From Bacteroidota bacterium (GTDB taxonomy: Bacteria; Bacteroidota; Bacteroidia; Chitinophagales; LD1), in the NCBI GenBank assembly GCA_947478005.1, contig CANJVG010000014.1:1-41823 (forward strand): a stretch of 41,823 bases of DNA, in the 5' to 3' direction. Under the pieces are notes generated by a model. The model did no database searches, was not told the DNA's origin, and saw nothing but the letters and a program-made list of their open reading frames with translations. The position numbers and the translations under genes are program-made. This document shows, piece by piece, positions 1-7,801 of the stretch. Every line of letters begins with the position of its first letter. The stretch's first letter is position 1.

Positions 1-1
1 C

Positions 2-3000
2 GGTGGAACTTACAATGCCTATGTATGGAGTACGGGGGCCTTAACCTCTTCTATTAGTGTATCGGCTGCAGGTACCTACACTGTAACGGTCTATGGAAGT
101 TGCAGTTCGGCCACTGCCACCAAAACCATTACAAGTCCAAACGTTACACTAACCCTTGCCACCAGCGGACCTACTACTTTTTGCACAGGAGGCAGTGTGA
201 CACTTGATGCGGGAGCGGGCTTTGCAACTTATGCCTGGAGCAATAGTGCCGCCACCCAAACTATCAACGTTACCCAATCGGGAACTTACAAATGTACGGT
301 AACATCGGGCGGTTGCACAGGAACTTCCAACACCGTTACTGTCACCGTCAATACCAACCCAACACCAACCATTAGCTCCAATGGCCCGGTTACTTTTTGT
401 CAGGGTGGAACGGTTACTTTAAATGCTGGGGCCGGTTATACTACCTACGCATGGAGCAACAGTACTTCTAACCAAACTTTGGCCACTACACAATCGGGAG
501 TATTCACTTGTACGGTTACTCAAAATGGCTGCTCGGGAACTTCTAATACGATTACCGTTACCGTTAATAACAATCCTGCTCCTGTAGTTACGGCCAATGG
601 CCCTGTTACTTTTTGTCAGGGTAGTAATGTAACCTTAGATGCCGGTGCCGGATATGCTACTTATGCCTGGAGCAACAGCACATCGAACCAAACTTTGGTT
701 GCCACTCAGTCGGGCAATTACAAATGCACCGTTACACAAAATGGTTGTTCGGGAACATCCAACACAATTACTGTTACTGTAAATAATAATCCTGTTCCTA
801 TTGTCACTGCGGGTGGGCCTGTTACCTTCTGCCAGGGCGGAACTGTGACCTTAGATGCAGGAGCGGGCTACGCTGTTTATGCCTGGAGCAACAACACTTC
901 AAATCAAACTTTGTCGGCCACTCAATCGGGCAATTATACCTGCACTGTTACCCAAAACGGTTGCACAGGAACTTCCAATACAATAACAGTTACTGTAAAT
1001 GCCAATCCTACACCTACCATTACACCATGGACCTCGACATCTATCTGCGCAGGTTCGAGTGTAACTCTGGATGCAGGAGGCGGCTATTCAAGTTACAGCT
1101 GGAGTAACGGTGGAACCAATCAAACCATCAGTGCCTCACAAACCGGAAACTACTCTTGCACGGTTACCCAAAACGGCTGCTCAGGTTCAACATCACCGGT
1201 TTCAGTTACGGTTACTGACCCTACTCCAACTGTTACTGCCAGCGGGCCACTTACATTTTGTACAGGCGGAAATGTGGTGCTCGATGCCGGGGCCGGCTTT
1301 TCTTCCTATGCATGGAGCAATGGAGCAGGAAGTAACCAAACAGCGACTATAACCACTAGCGGCACCTATGTGGTTTCTGTAACAAAGAATAATTGCCCGG
1401 GTGTGTCAAGCGCCACGGTCGTTACGGTTACCAGCAATACACTTAACCCTGCTATCACCGCCAATCCATCTTTAAATATTTGCCCGGGTGGAAGCACTAC
1501 TTTAGATGCAGGCACCGGATATACCGCTTATGCATGGAGCAGCACATCATCTGCTGAAACTATCAACGTTAATTCAGCGGGTACTTATACCGTTACGGTT
1601 TCACAAGGAAGCTGCACCGGTACAGCTTCCGTTACAGTGAATGTCGGCAATTTCCCTGTAGCGGTTTCTATTTCACCGGCTGGTCCGGTTTCTGTTTGTC
1701 AGGGCGATGTGGTTCCTTTAAATGCCGGAGCCGTTTATGACTCTTATGCCTGGAGCAACAACCAAACCACAGCCGATATTGATGTATCTTCTTCGGCTGA
1801 TTATATTCTTACGGTTACTCAAAACGCCTGCATTGGAACAGACACAGTCAGCGTTATTGTAAATCAATTGCCGGTTCCATCCATTACTCCTTCAGGCAAC
1901 ACAAATGCCTGCACCGGTGATGTATTGAATTTAGATGCGGGTACCGGTTTTACTTCTTACAATTGGAGCAATGGTGCTCAAACTCAATCCGCTCAACCAG
2001 TTCAATCGGGAACTTATACCGTTACTGTTACACAGAACAGCTGTTCAGGCTCGGCTTCGGTTTCAGTTACTTTCAACGCACATCCGGTGGTGGCTATAAC
2101 TCCTGCGGGCACAGTAAGATTGTGTGAGGGTGAAGCACTCAGTTTCGATGCAGGAGCAGGTTTTGCTGCTTACAGTTGGAGCAATTCATCCGCGGGTCAA
2201 ACTATTCAGCCTACTACTTCTGGTACATATATAGTTACCGTAACGCAAAACGGTTGCACCGGTGTTGATTCTGTTCAGGCGGTATTCAAAGCACTACCTC
2301 ATCCCGTGGTTTCTCCTGCGGGCAGCAATGTTTGCGAAGGTACACCCGTAGTGTTTGATGCCGGAAACGGTTTTGCTTCTTATCTCTGGAGTAACAACAC
2401 TGCCACTCAAACGATTGAGCCTGTTACATCCGGCACTTATTATGTTACCGTAACTCAAAATGGTTGCACCGGTGTAGATTCAGTAGTAGCCGTGTTCAAA
2501 CCAACTCCTCTCCCATCGATTTCACCAGCGGGTACCTCTACATCGTGCTCAGGTGATCTGAACACTTTTGATGCGGGTGCCGGCTTCGATACTTATAGCT
2601 GGAGTAATAATTCCAATACTCAAATTATCCATCCGACTGTTTCGGAAACCTATATTGTTACTGTGACTCTAAATGGTTGTCCCGGCATTGATTCGGTTCA
2701 CTTAAATATTCAATCGCTTCCGGTTACGGATATCTCTCCTGCCGGCACTTTCAGTCTTTGTAATGGTGATAGCATTACGCTAGATGCAGGAAGCGGTTTC
2801 AGTGCTTATCATTGGAGTAATAATGATACCAATCAAACCATTACGGTTAGCAGTAGCAGTATATATGGAGTAACCGTTTCACAAAACGGATGTAGTGGCG
2901 GATCTTCTAATTCGGTGAATGTGTCCGCCCACGTGGCGCCTGTAGCATCATTAGGCATTTCATCCATTGCAGGCAGCATTTACAATTTGCGTGCATTGCC

Positions 3001-3469
3001 TTCGAGCGGAGTTTCGTATATATGGGAAATGGCGATTGGCGGAGATACCACCGCTGGCACCGCTACTCTTAATACCAATCTGGATAGTACAAGTGTAGAT
3101 TGTGTTCAGGGTGGATACTACCGTGTAATTGTTTCGGGGCTGAACAGCGGCTGTACAGATACTTCGAGGTTTATTCTGGTGCCTACTTGTGTGGGTTTTT
3201 ACGAACTATCGAACGAAGTACGCATGACGTTAATGCCTAACCCTGCTAACGAAGTGCTGAACGTAAGCTACTACCTGAACAGTGCGGCAGTGGTGTCTTT
3301 ATCTATCATTGATTTAACAGGCCGCAAGATAAGCGAGGTGATAAACGAACCTCAAACAAGCGGCAAGCATGAACATCAGATTCAACTAAGCAGGTTGACA
3401 GCCGGTATTTATTTACTGAACTTTACCAATGGCTACGGTAGCTTAAACACACGATTCGCTAAGCAATAG
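2..3469 (+). CDS. Repetitive Ig-like surface protein with T9SS sorting domain (5' end missing)
   Basis: The reading frame is open from base 2, so the start lies outside the window and at least 1155 residues are present. About 14 tandem units of 70-80 residues are visible, each carrying variants of a Cys-containing strand, L(D/N)AGAGYxxYAWSN, SGTYTVTVTQNGC and a Thr/Val-rich linker. This pattern is typical of Ig/PKD-like stalk repeats in Bacteroidota adhesins. The last 80 or so residues (MPNPANEVLNV, then LTAGIYLLNF) form a type A T9SS C-terminal domain, so export through the outer membrane and surface attachment or release are expected. The first visible units are nearly identical in DNA, which suggests recent duplication; later units diverge. 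The ligand cannot be inferred. It might be an adhesin or a structural filament protein. Confidence 0.9.
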   Translation, partial: GGTYNAYVWSTGALTSSISVSAAGTYTVTVYGSCSSATATKTITSPNVTLTLATSGPTTFCTGGSVTLDAGAGFATYAWSNSAATQTINVTQSGTYKCTVTSGGCTGTSNTVTVTVNTNPTPTISSNGPVTFCQGGTVTLNAGAGYTTYAWSNSTSNQTLATTQSGVFTCTVTQNGCSGTSNTITVTVNNNPAPVVTANGPVTFCQGSNVTLDAGAGYATYAWSNSTSNQTLVATQSGNYKCTVTQNGCSGTSNTITVTVNNNPVPIVTAGGPVTFCQGGTVTLDAGAGYAVYAWSNNTSNQTLSATQSGNYTCTVTQNGCTGTSNTITVTVNANPTPTITPWTSTSICAGSSVTLDAGGGYSSYSWSNGGTNQTISASQTGNYSCTVTQNGCSGSTSPVSVTVTDPTPTVTASGPLTFCTGGNVVLDAGAGFSSYAWSNGAGSNQTATITTSGTYVVSVTKNNCPGVSSATVVTVTSNTLNPAITANPSLNICPGGSTTLDAGTGYTAYAWSSTSSAETINVNSAGTYTVTVSQGSCTGTASVTVNVGNFPVAVSISPAGPVSVCQGDVVPLNAGAVYDSYAWSNNQTTADIDVSSSADYILTVTQNACIGTDTVSVIVNQLPVPSITPSGNTNACTGDVLNLDAGTGFTSYNWSNGAQTQSAQPVQSGTYTVTVTQNSCSGSASVSVTFNAHPVVAITPAGTVRLCEGEALSFDAGAGFAAYSWSNSSAGQTIQPTTSGTYIVTVTQNGCTGVDSVQAVFKALPHPVVSPAGSNVCEGTPVVFDAGNGFASYLWSNNTATQTIEPVTSGTYYVTVTQNGCTGVDSVVAVFKPTPLPSISPAGTSTSCSGDLNTFDAGAGFDTYSWSNNSNTQIIHPTVSETYIVTVTLNGCPGIDSVHLNIQSLPVTDISPAGTFSLCNGDSITLDAGSGFSAYHWSNNDTNQTITVSSSSIYGVTVSQNGCSGGSSNSVNVSAHVAPVASLGISSIAGSIYNLRALPSSGVSYIWEMAIGGDTTAGTATLNTNLDSTSVDCVQGGYYRVIVSGLNSGCTDTSRFILVPTCVGFYELSNEVRMTLMPNPANEVLNVSYYLNSAAVVSLSIIDLTGRKISEVINEPQTSGKHEHQIQLSRLTAGIYLLNFTNGYGSLNTRFAKQ

Positions 3470-3497
3470 TTTTTTGTTTTAGGTTTTGATAAATATA

Positions 3498-3538
3498 GAT
3501 AAGGCCCTGCTCGAAAGAAAATTCGGAAGGGCTTTATC
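3498..3538 (+). terminator. Probable terminator hairpin after the T9SS surface protein
   Basis: GATAAGGCCCT at 3498-3508 pairs with AGGGCTTTATC at 3528-3538 (one G-U pair) around a 19-nt loop, 29 nt after the stop codon. The downstream bases are only weakly T-rich, so termination may be inefficient. Confidence 0.55.
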
Positions 3539-3610
3539 TATTTGGTATGTTTGTTTGGGAACGGTGGACTTAAAATTTATCCTTTCAATCAGACCCTTTG
3601 AAATACGATC

Positions 3611-3638
3611 TTGAGTTTACTCACCACCGATATTTTTG
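3611..3638 (+). promoter_or_regulatory. Candidate Bacteroidota-type promoter for murQ
   Basis: TTG at 3611-3613 is followed after 17 bases by TATTTTTG at 3631-3638. This fits the primary-sigma consensus of Bacteroidota (TTTG, 17-23 bases, TAnnTTTG). A second match to the -7 element, TACTTTTG at 3685-3692, lies only 5 bases before the murQ start codon. Confidence 0.5.
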
Positions 3639-3697
3639 CCCGCTCCAAATCCGAAAATGCATTTACGGGTTATTGAAATGCTGCTACTTTTGCGGGT

Positions 3698-4507
3698 ATG
3701 AAGGTTACTGAATCAAACTCGCTATATCATCATCTCGAAAAAATGAGCACGCAGGAATTGCTGCGAAACATTAATCAGGAAGACCGCAAAGTATCCGAAG
3801 TAGTGCAACATGCGATTCCGCAAATTGAAAAACTGGTGGATGTAGTAACTGACCACATGTTGAGCGGAGGAAGACTCTTTTATATAGGTGCAGGAACCAG
3901 CGGCCGCTTAGGCATTGTAGATGCCAGTGAATGCCCACCCACTTACGGTGTGCCGCAAGGGCTGGTCATAGGCATTATTGCCGGGGGCGATTCCGCCATT
4001 CGCAAAGCAGTAGAATTTGCTGAAGATGATTTAGAACAAGGCTGGAAAGATTTGCAAAAACACGACATCAACTCAAAAGATGTAGTGGTCGGCATTGCAG
4101 CTTCCGGCAGAACTCCTTATGTGATTGGCGCCTTAAAACATTGCCGTGAAAACGGAATTAAAACAGGCTCTATTACCTGCAATCCCGATAGCGAGGTGGC
4201 GAAGAATGCCGACTATCCAATTCAAGTAGTTACGGGTCCTGAGTTTGTAACGGGCAGCACACGCATGAAAGCCGGCACTGCGCAAAAGCTGGTATTGAAT
4301 ATGCTCAGCACAGCCGTAATGATTAAACTGGGAAGAGTGGAAGATAACAAGATGGTTAACATGCAACTAAGCAACGAGAAGTTGGTAGACAGAGGAACTA
4401 AGATGGTGATGGAATCTATAGGTTTGGAATATGAGCAAAGTAAAGCACTGCTACTGAAAGAAGGAAGTGTCAAGAAGGCGGTAGATTTATTTCGAAATGG
4501 TTTCTGA
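3698..4507 (+). CDS. murQ: N-acetylmuramic acid 6-phosphate etherase
   Basis: This cytoplasmic enzyme cleaves the D-lactyl ether of MurNAc-6-phosphate to give GlcNAc-6-phosphate and lactate during peptidoglycan recycling. The 269 residues match the usual length. The sugar-phosphate isomerase (SIS) fold is recognisable from GAGTSGRLGIVDASECPPTYG near residues 63-83, whose Glu is the family's catalytic acid/base, from the acidic EFAEDD segment, and from the FVTGSTRMKAGTAQK signature. It has its own promoter and stands alone: no kinase or PTS gene is adjacent. The next gene starts 100 bases downstream with a separate promoter. A TAnnTTTG element almost touches the ATG, so part of the mRNA could be leaderless. 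Confidence 0.95.
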   Translation: MKVTESNSLYHHLEKMSTQELLRNINQEDRKVSEVVQHAIPQIEKLVDVVTDHMLSGGRLFYIGAGTSGRLGIVDASECPPTYGVPQGLVIGIIAGGDSAIRKAVEFAEDDLEQGWKDLQKHDINSKDVVVGIAASGRTPYVIGALKHCRENGIKTGSITCNPDSEVAKNADYPIQVVTGPEFVTGSTRMKAGTAQKLVLNMLSTAVMIKLGRVEDNKMVNMQLSNEKLVDRGTKMVMESIGLEYEQSKALLLKEGSVKKAVDLFRNGF

Positions 4508-4540
4508 AGCCATTTTCCGGAAGGACGAAAACCTGATTCA

Positions 4541-4572
4541 TTTGCTAAGGACACAAATTTAATTTACGTTTG
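4541..4572 (+). promoter_or_regulatory. Candidate promoter for the RemB-like gene
   Basis: TTTG at 4541-4544, a 20-base spacer and TACGTTTG at 4565-4572 match both Bacteroidota promoter elements exactly. The start codon is 35 bases further on. Confidence 0.6.
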
Positions 4573-4607
4573 ACCGCACCCGATTTTGTTCGGAGATAAA
4601 ACCCCTT

Positions 4608-6344
4608 ATGCAGAAAATCCTTTCCACGCTTCTCCTTATCACACTTTCCTTTCTTTCTTTTTCGCAAGGCACGTTTATTCCCTTTGGCTCAGATGGCATT
4701 GGCTATATCGATCGCCTGGATATCAAATACGGCAAGATAATTCCAATTGAACATACCTCCGACAAGCCATATCACAGAGGTGCCGCTGCGCGCGTTGCCG
4801 AGACATTATTGCTATCCAATCTTCGATTTAATAAAGTTCAGCAATACCAATTGCAATGGTTGGTGGATGATAATGCGGATTGGTTAGATAGTTTACAAAG
4901 CCGTCCACATAAACCTCTGTTCAAAGTTCTGTATCGTGAACCAGCCAGTTTTGCACATGTAAGTTCAAAGAAAAAAGGTCTATTCGACATTCGATTTAAC
5001 CCAATGATAGGAGCCAATGTCGGTATTGAATCAAAGGATAGTCGATTCATTTTTACCCGTTCGGTCGGTTTGGAAGTTCGCGGTAACATTATGCGCGTAT
5101 TCAGCTTCTACTTTAATGCTACCGGTAATTCGGCACGCAATCCATTTTATGTTTCTCAGAAAGCCACCAGTGGCAAATACACGTTTGTTCCGGGACAATC
5201 TTATTATAAAACCTATTCTTCTAGTTTATTTAAGTTTAATGATGGTGTAGATTATTTCGATGCTCGAGGATACATTAACGTAAATGTGTTGAAGTATCTG
5301 AACCTCTCCTTTGGCCGGGACAAGTTTTTTATTGGCAACGGTATGCGTTCTATGATGCTTTCGGATAACGCTGCCCCGTACCTTTTTCTTCGGTTCAATA
5401 TTAATGTTTGGCGATTTAATTACACCAGCATTTTTGCGGAGTTAACCTCCCAATATGTGCGCGGGGCTGACGTATTGCTTCCTAAGAAATATATGGCCGT
5501 CCATCACCTGAGTATTCAGGCAACGCACTGGATGAACATTGGTATTTTCGAAGCGGTGGTTATGAACCGCAGCAATCATTTTGAATTGCAGTATCTTAAT
5601 CCAATTATTTTCTACCGTGCTGTAGAACATGCCTTGGGAAGCCCTGACAATGAATTGCTTGGACTGGATTGGAAATTCAATGCGCTCAATCACCTTTCTA
5701 TTTATGGACAGTTTGTGTTGGATGAATTTAACTTCAAAAACGCTATTGCCAGAAATGGTTGGTGGGCCAACAAATGGGCGATGCAATGGGGCCTTAAGTA
5801 TATTGATATTGCTCCCGGATTTGATGCACAATTAGAAGTAAACATTGCTAGACCGTTTATGTACACCCACGGAGGAGATATTAACTATACCCAATACAAT
5901 CAACCGTTAGCACATCCACTAGGTGCTAATTTCTATGAAATTATGCTCAACCTGCATTATCAGCCAATTCCTCAACTTACGTTGAATGCAAAATACTTTG
6001 TAGCCGGTGTGGGGGATGATTCTATTGTAAATTCTTCTTCGACTGTCTGTGATACTTGCAAGGTCACTAACTTTGGAGGCAACGTTTTGGTGAGTTCAGA
6101 TATTGTATCGACCAAGCAGCCCTTTGGTTATAAAACCATAGGTGGTGGAGCGAAGGGAGTTATCAATTATTTTCAGTTGCTTGTCAGTTACCAGCCGTGG
6201 CATAACATTTATATAGATGCAGAAGTGCTTTACAGAAGTAAATCAACTGTAAAGTCTATCAATAACCCACAGGTGGGCAATTCTTCGTTTATGTTTAACG
6301 TTGGGTTGAGAATGAATCTAGCTTATCGTAAGAACGAGTTCTAA
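4608..6344 (+). CDS. RemB/Wzi-like outer-membrane beta-barrel protein
   Basis: 578 residues. An N-terminal signal peptide (LLLITLSFLSFSQG) is followed by a conserved-looking lead, GYIDRLDIKYG and HTSDKPYHR, and then long alternating aromatic/polar beta segments ending in GLRMNLAYRKNEF, as expected for a barrel. The lead resembles proteins annotated in Bacteroidota as gliding-motility RemB or capsule-assembly Wzi-family proteins. That assignment is by family resemblance remembered from motifs, not by a search. It probably sits in the outer membrane and might contact surface polysaccharide. It has its own promoter and is convergent with the MerR gene, 34 bases away. Alternative: a generic porin-like protein. 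Confidence 0.7.
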   Translation: MQKILSTLLLITLSFLSFSQGTFIPFGSDGIGYIDRLDIKYGKIIPIEHTSDKPYHRGAAARVAETLLLSNLRFNKVQQYQLQWLVDDNADWLDSLQSRPHKPLFKVLYREPASFAHVSSKKKGLFDIRFNPMIGANVGIESKDSRFIFTRSVGLEVRGNIMRVFSFYFNATGNSARNPFYVSQKATSGKYTFVPGQSYYKTYSSSLFKFNDGVDYFDARGYINVNVLKYLNLSFGRDKFFIGNGMRSMMLSDNAAPYLFLRFNINVWRFNYTSIFAELTSQYVRGADVLLPKKYMAVHHLSIQATHWMNIGIFEAVVMNRSNHFELQYLNPIIFYRAVEHALGSPDNELLGLDWKFNALNHLSIYGQFVLDEFNFKNAIARNGWWANKWAMQWGLKYIDIAPGFDAQLEVNIARPFMYTHGGDINYTQYNQPLAHPLGANFYEIMLNLHYQPIPQLTLNAKYFVAGVGDDSIVNSSSTVCDTCKVTNFGGNVLVSSDIVSTKQPFGYKTIGGGAKGVINYFQLLVSYQPWHNIYIDAEVLYRSKSTVKSINNPQVGNSSFMFNVGLRMNLAYRKNEF

Positions 6345-6378
6345 AAGGAGCTAATGAATGTGAGGGTTAGGTGAATTC

Positions 6379-6714
6379 TCAAAGTTGTTCTTTTAACTGA
6401 ACTAAGAACGCTCTTACTTCTTTTAGCTTTTCAATTACCCGGAAATTTTTCTCTTCTCCGGTGAACTTTGTTTTCAATTGAGTTTTTGCCCCTTCGATAG
6501 TGTATCCTTTCTCCCGAACCAGGTGAAAGATTATTTTAAGTTTTTCTATATCCTCTTTGGTAAAGGAGCGGTCACCCTTTGCATTTTTTCGAGGCTTAAT
6601 AATATCAAACTCTTTTTCCCAATAGCGAATGAGGGAGGTGTTTACATTCAACAACTCTGCTACCTCCCCGATGCTGAAGTATAACTTTTCTATTTCTTTG
6701 TCTTTCCACGCCAT
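6379..6714 (-). CDS. MerR-family transcriptional regulator
   Basis: 111 residues. The winged helix-turn-helix occupies about residues 10-75 (YFSIGEVAELLNVNTSLIRY, then the MerR wing and KIIFHLVREKGYTIEGAK). The remainder is a short helical dimerisation tail, with no Cys or other metal-binding effector domain, so the signal sensed is unknown. Its ATG overlaps the stop of the upstream M23 peptidase gene by one base (TAATG), indicating translational coupling. From general knowledge, this pair next to alaS is a recurrent arrangement in Bacteroidota; its functional reason is not established here. Confidence 0.92.
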   Translation of the reverse strand: MAWKDKEIEKLYFSIGEVAELLNVNTSLIRYWEKEFDIIKPRKNAKGDRSFTKEDIEKLKIIFHLVREKGYTIEGAKTQLKTKFTGEEKNFRVIEKLKEVRAFLVQLKEQL

Positions 6715-7697
6715 TAGTCAAGTGTTTGTCCCGGATTGTTTGAAATCTCAATCATCTTTTCGAAGTCAGCATCTTTTAAATCATTGTAGTAAAAGTAAAC
6801 AGGATTTACAGCATTGCCGTTTTTTAGTACTTCGTAATGCAAGTGAGGGCCGGTGGATTTACCGGTATTACCGGTATTTCCGATTACATCCCCCCGGGAG
6901 ACCTTTTGACCGGGTCTAACTTTAAATTTTGACAAATGCGCGTAGCGAGTTCTGTATCCAAATCCATGATTCACTACAATCTCGCTGCCATAACCATGGA
7001 AGGAATAATTGACTTCTTCAACCGTGCCATCACCGGTTACATGTACCTCGGTGCCGATAGAACAGGTAAAATCCATTCCTTCATGAAACTTTTGAATTTT
7101 GTAAACCGGGTCAATACGCCAGCCATAGCCCGATGCCATGCGCTCTAATTTTTTATTCGGAATAGGCTGAACTGAAGGAATAGAAACCAGCATCTTTTCC
7201 TTATTCTTAATTAAGTCGGCAATTTCATCATAACTCTTGCTTTGAATCACCAACTGCCTTTTAAGTTTATCCACTTTCTCGGCAATGACCTTCATCAAAT
7301 CGCCATTATCGTATTTATCGAGGTAACGATATTTATTTATTCCACCGGAGCCTGCCTGCCAAATATCCTTGTCGATAGGGTCAGATTCAAACAATACCCG
7401 GTAAATATTTCCATCCCGGTAATGCAGTCCGTCCAGTACACTTCCTAGTCTGTCCACTTCCTGATTAACCAGATAATATTGATTCTTCATTTCTGCCAAC
7501 TCAGCTTTCAAGACCTTGTCTTTAGGGGAGTCGAAGAACTTGTAATAGATAGTGGAAATAGCCAGTGAAAATACCAAAGCGGCAGCCATGAATGCAAGGA
7601 AACGGAATATACGTGTACCCCATCCCACCACCGCCTTTTCGTAGCTGAGTGTTTGGGTATTAAAAACAAACCGATCCTTTTTTCTGAGTATTGCCAT
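6714..7697 (-). CDS. M23-family peptidoglycan peptidase, membrane anchored
   Basis: 327 residues. A short cytoplasmic N-terminus precedes one membrane segment (FRFLAFMAAALVFSLAISTI, about residues 31-50). A coiled-coil-like periplasmic stalk then leads to a C-terminal LytM domain. Zinc-ligand motifs are present: HEGMD (H and D) and the HxH of GPHLHYEV, with GYGWRIDPV and NHGFGYRTRYAHLS between or before them. This combination predicts an active endopeptidase cutting peptidoglycan cross-bridges during growth or division, unlike the degenerate EnvC/NlpD proteins. It is first in a two-gene operon with the MerR gene and divergent from alaS, with about 104 bases between the start codons. Confidence 0.92.
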   Translation of the reverse strand: MAILRKKDRFVFNTQTLSYEKAVVGWGTRIFRFLAFMAAALVFSLAISTIYYKFFDSPKDKVLKAELAEMKNQYYLVNQEVDRLGSVLDGLHYRDGNIYRVLFESDPIDKDIWQAGSGGINKYRYLDKYDNGDLMKVIAEKVDKLKRQLVIQSKSYDEIADLIKNKEKMLVSIPSVQPIPNKKLERMASGYGWRIDPVYKIQKFHEGMDFTCSIGTEVHVTGDGTVEEVNYSFHGYGSEIVVNHGFGYRTRYAHLSKFKVRPGQKVSRGDVIGNTGNTGKSTGPHLHYEVLKNGNAVNPVYFYYNDLKDADFEKMIEISNNPGQTLD

Positions 7698-7801
7698 CTT
7701 GTGTTTGCAGACCTCCGAGGTCTTTGACGTTTTCTTTTATTTTCGCCCACTCCTTAAACGGAGCTAAAATATCATCATTTTTCATTTACAGAATTGAAGG
7801 C

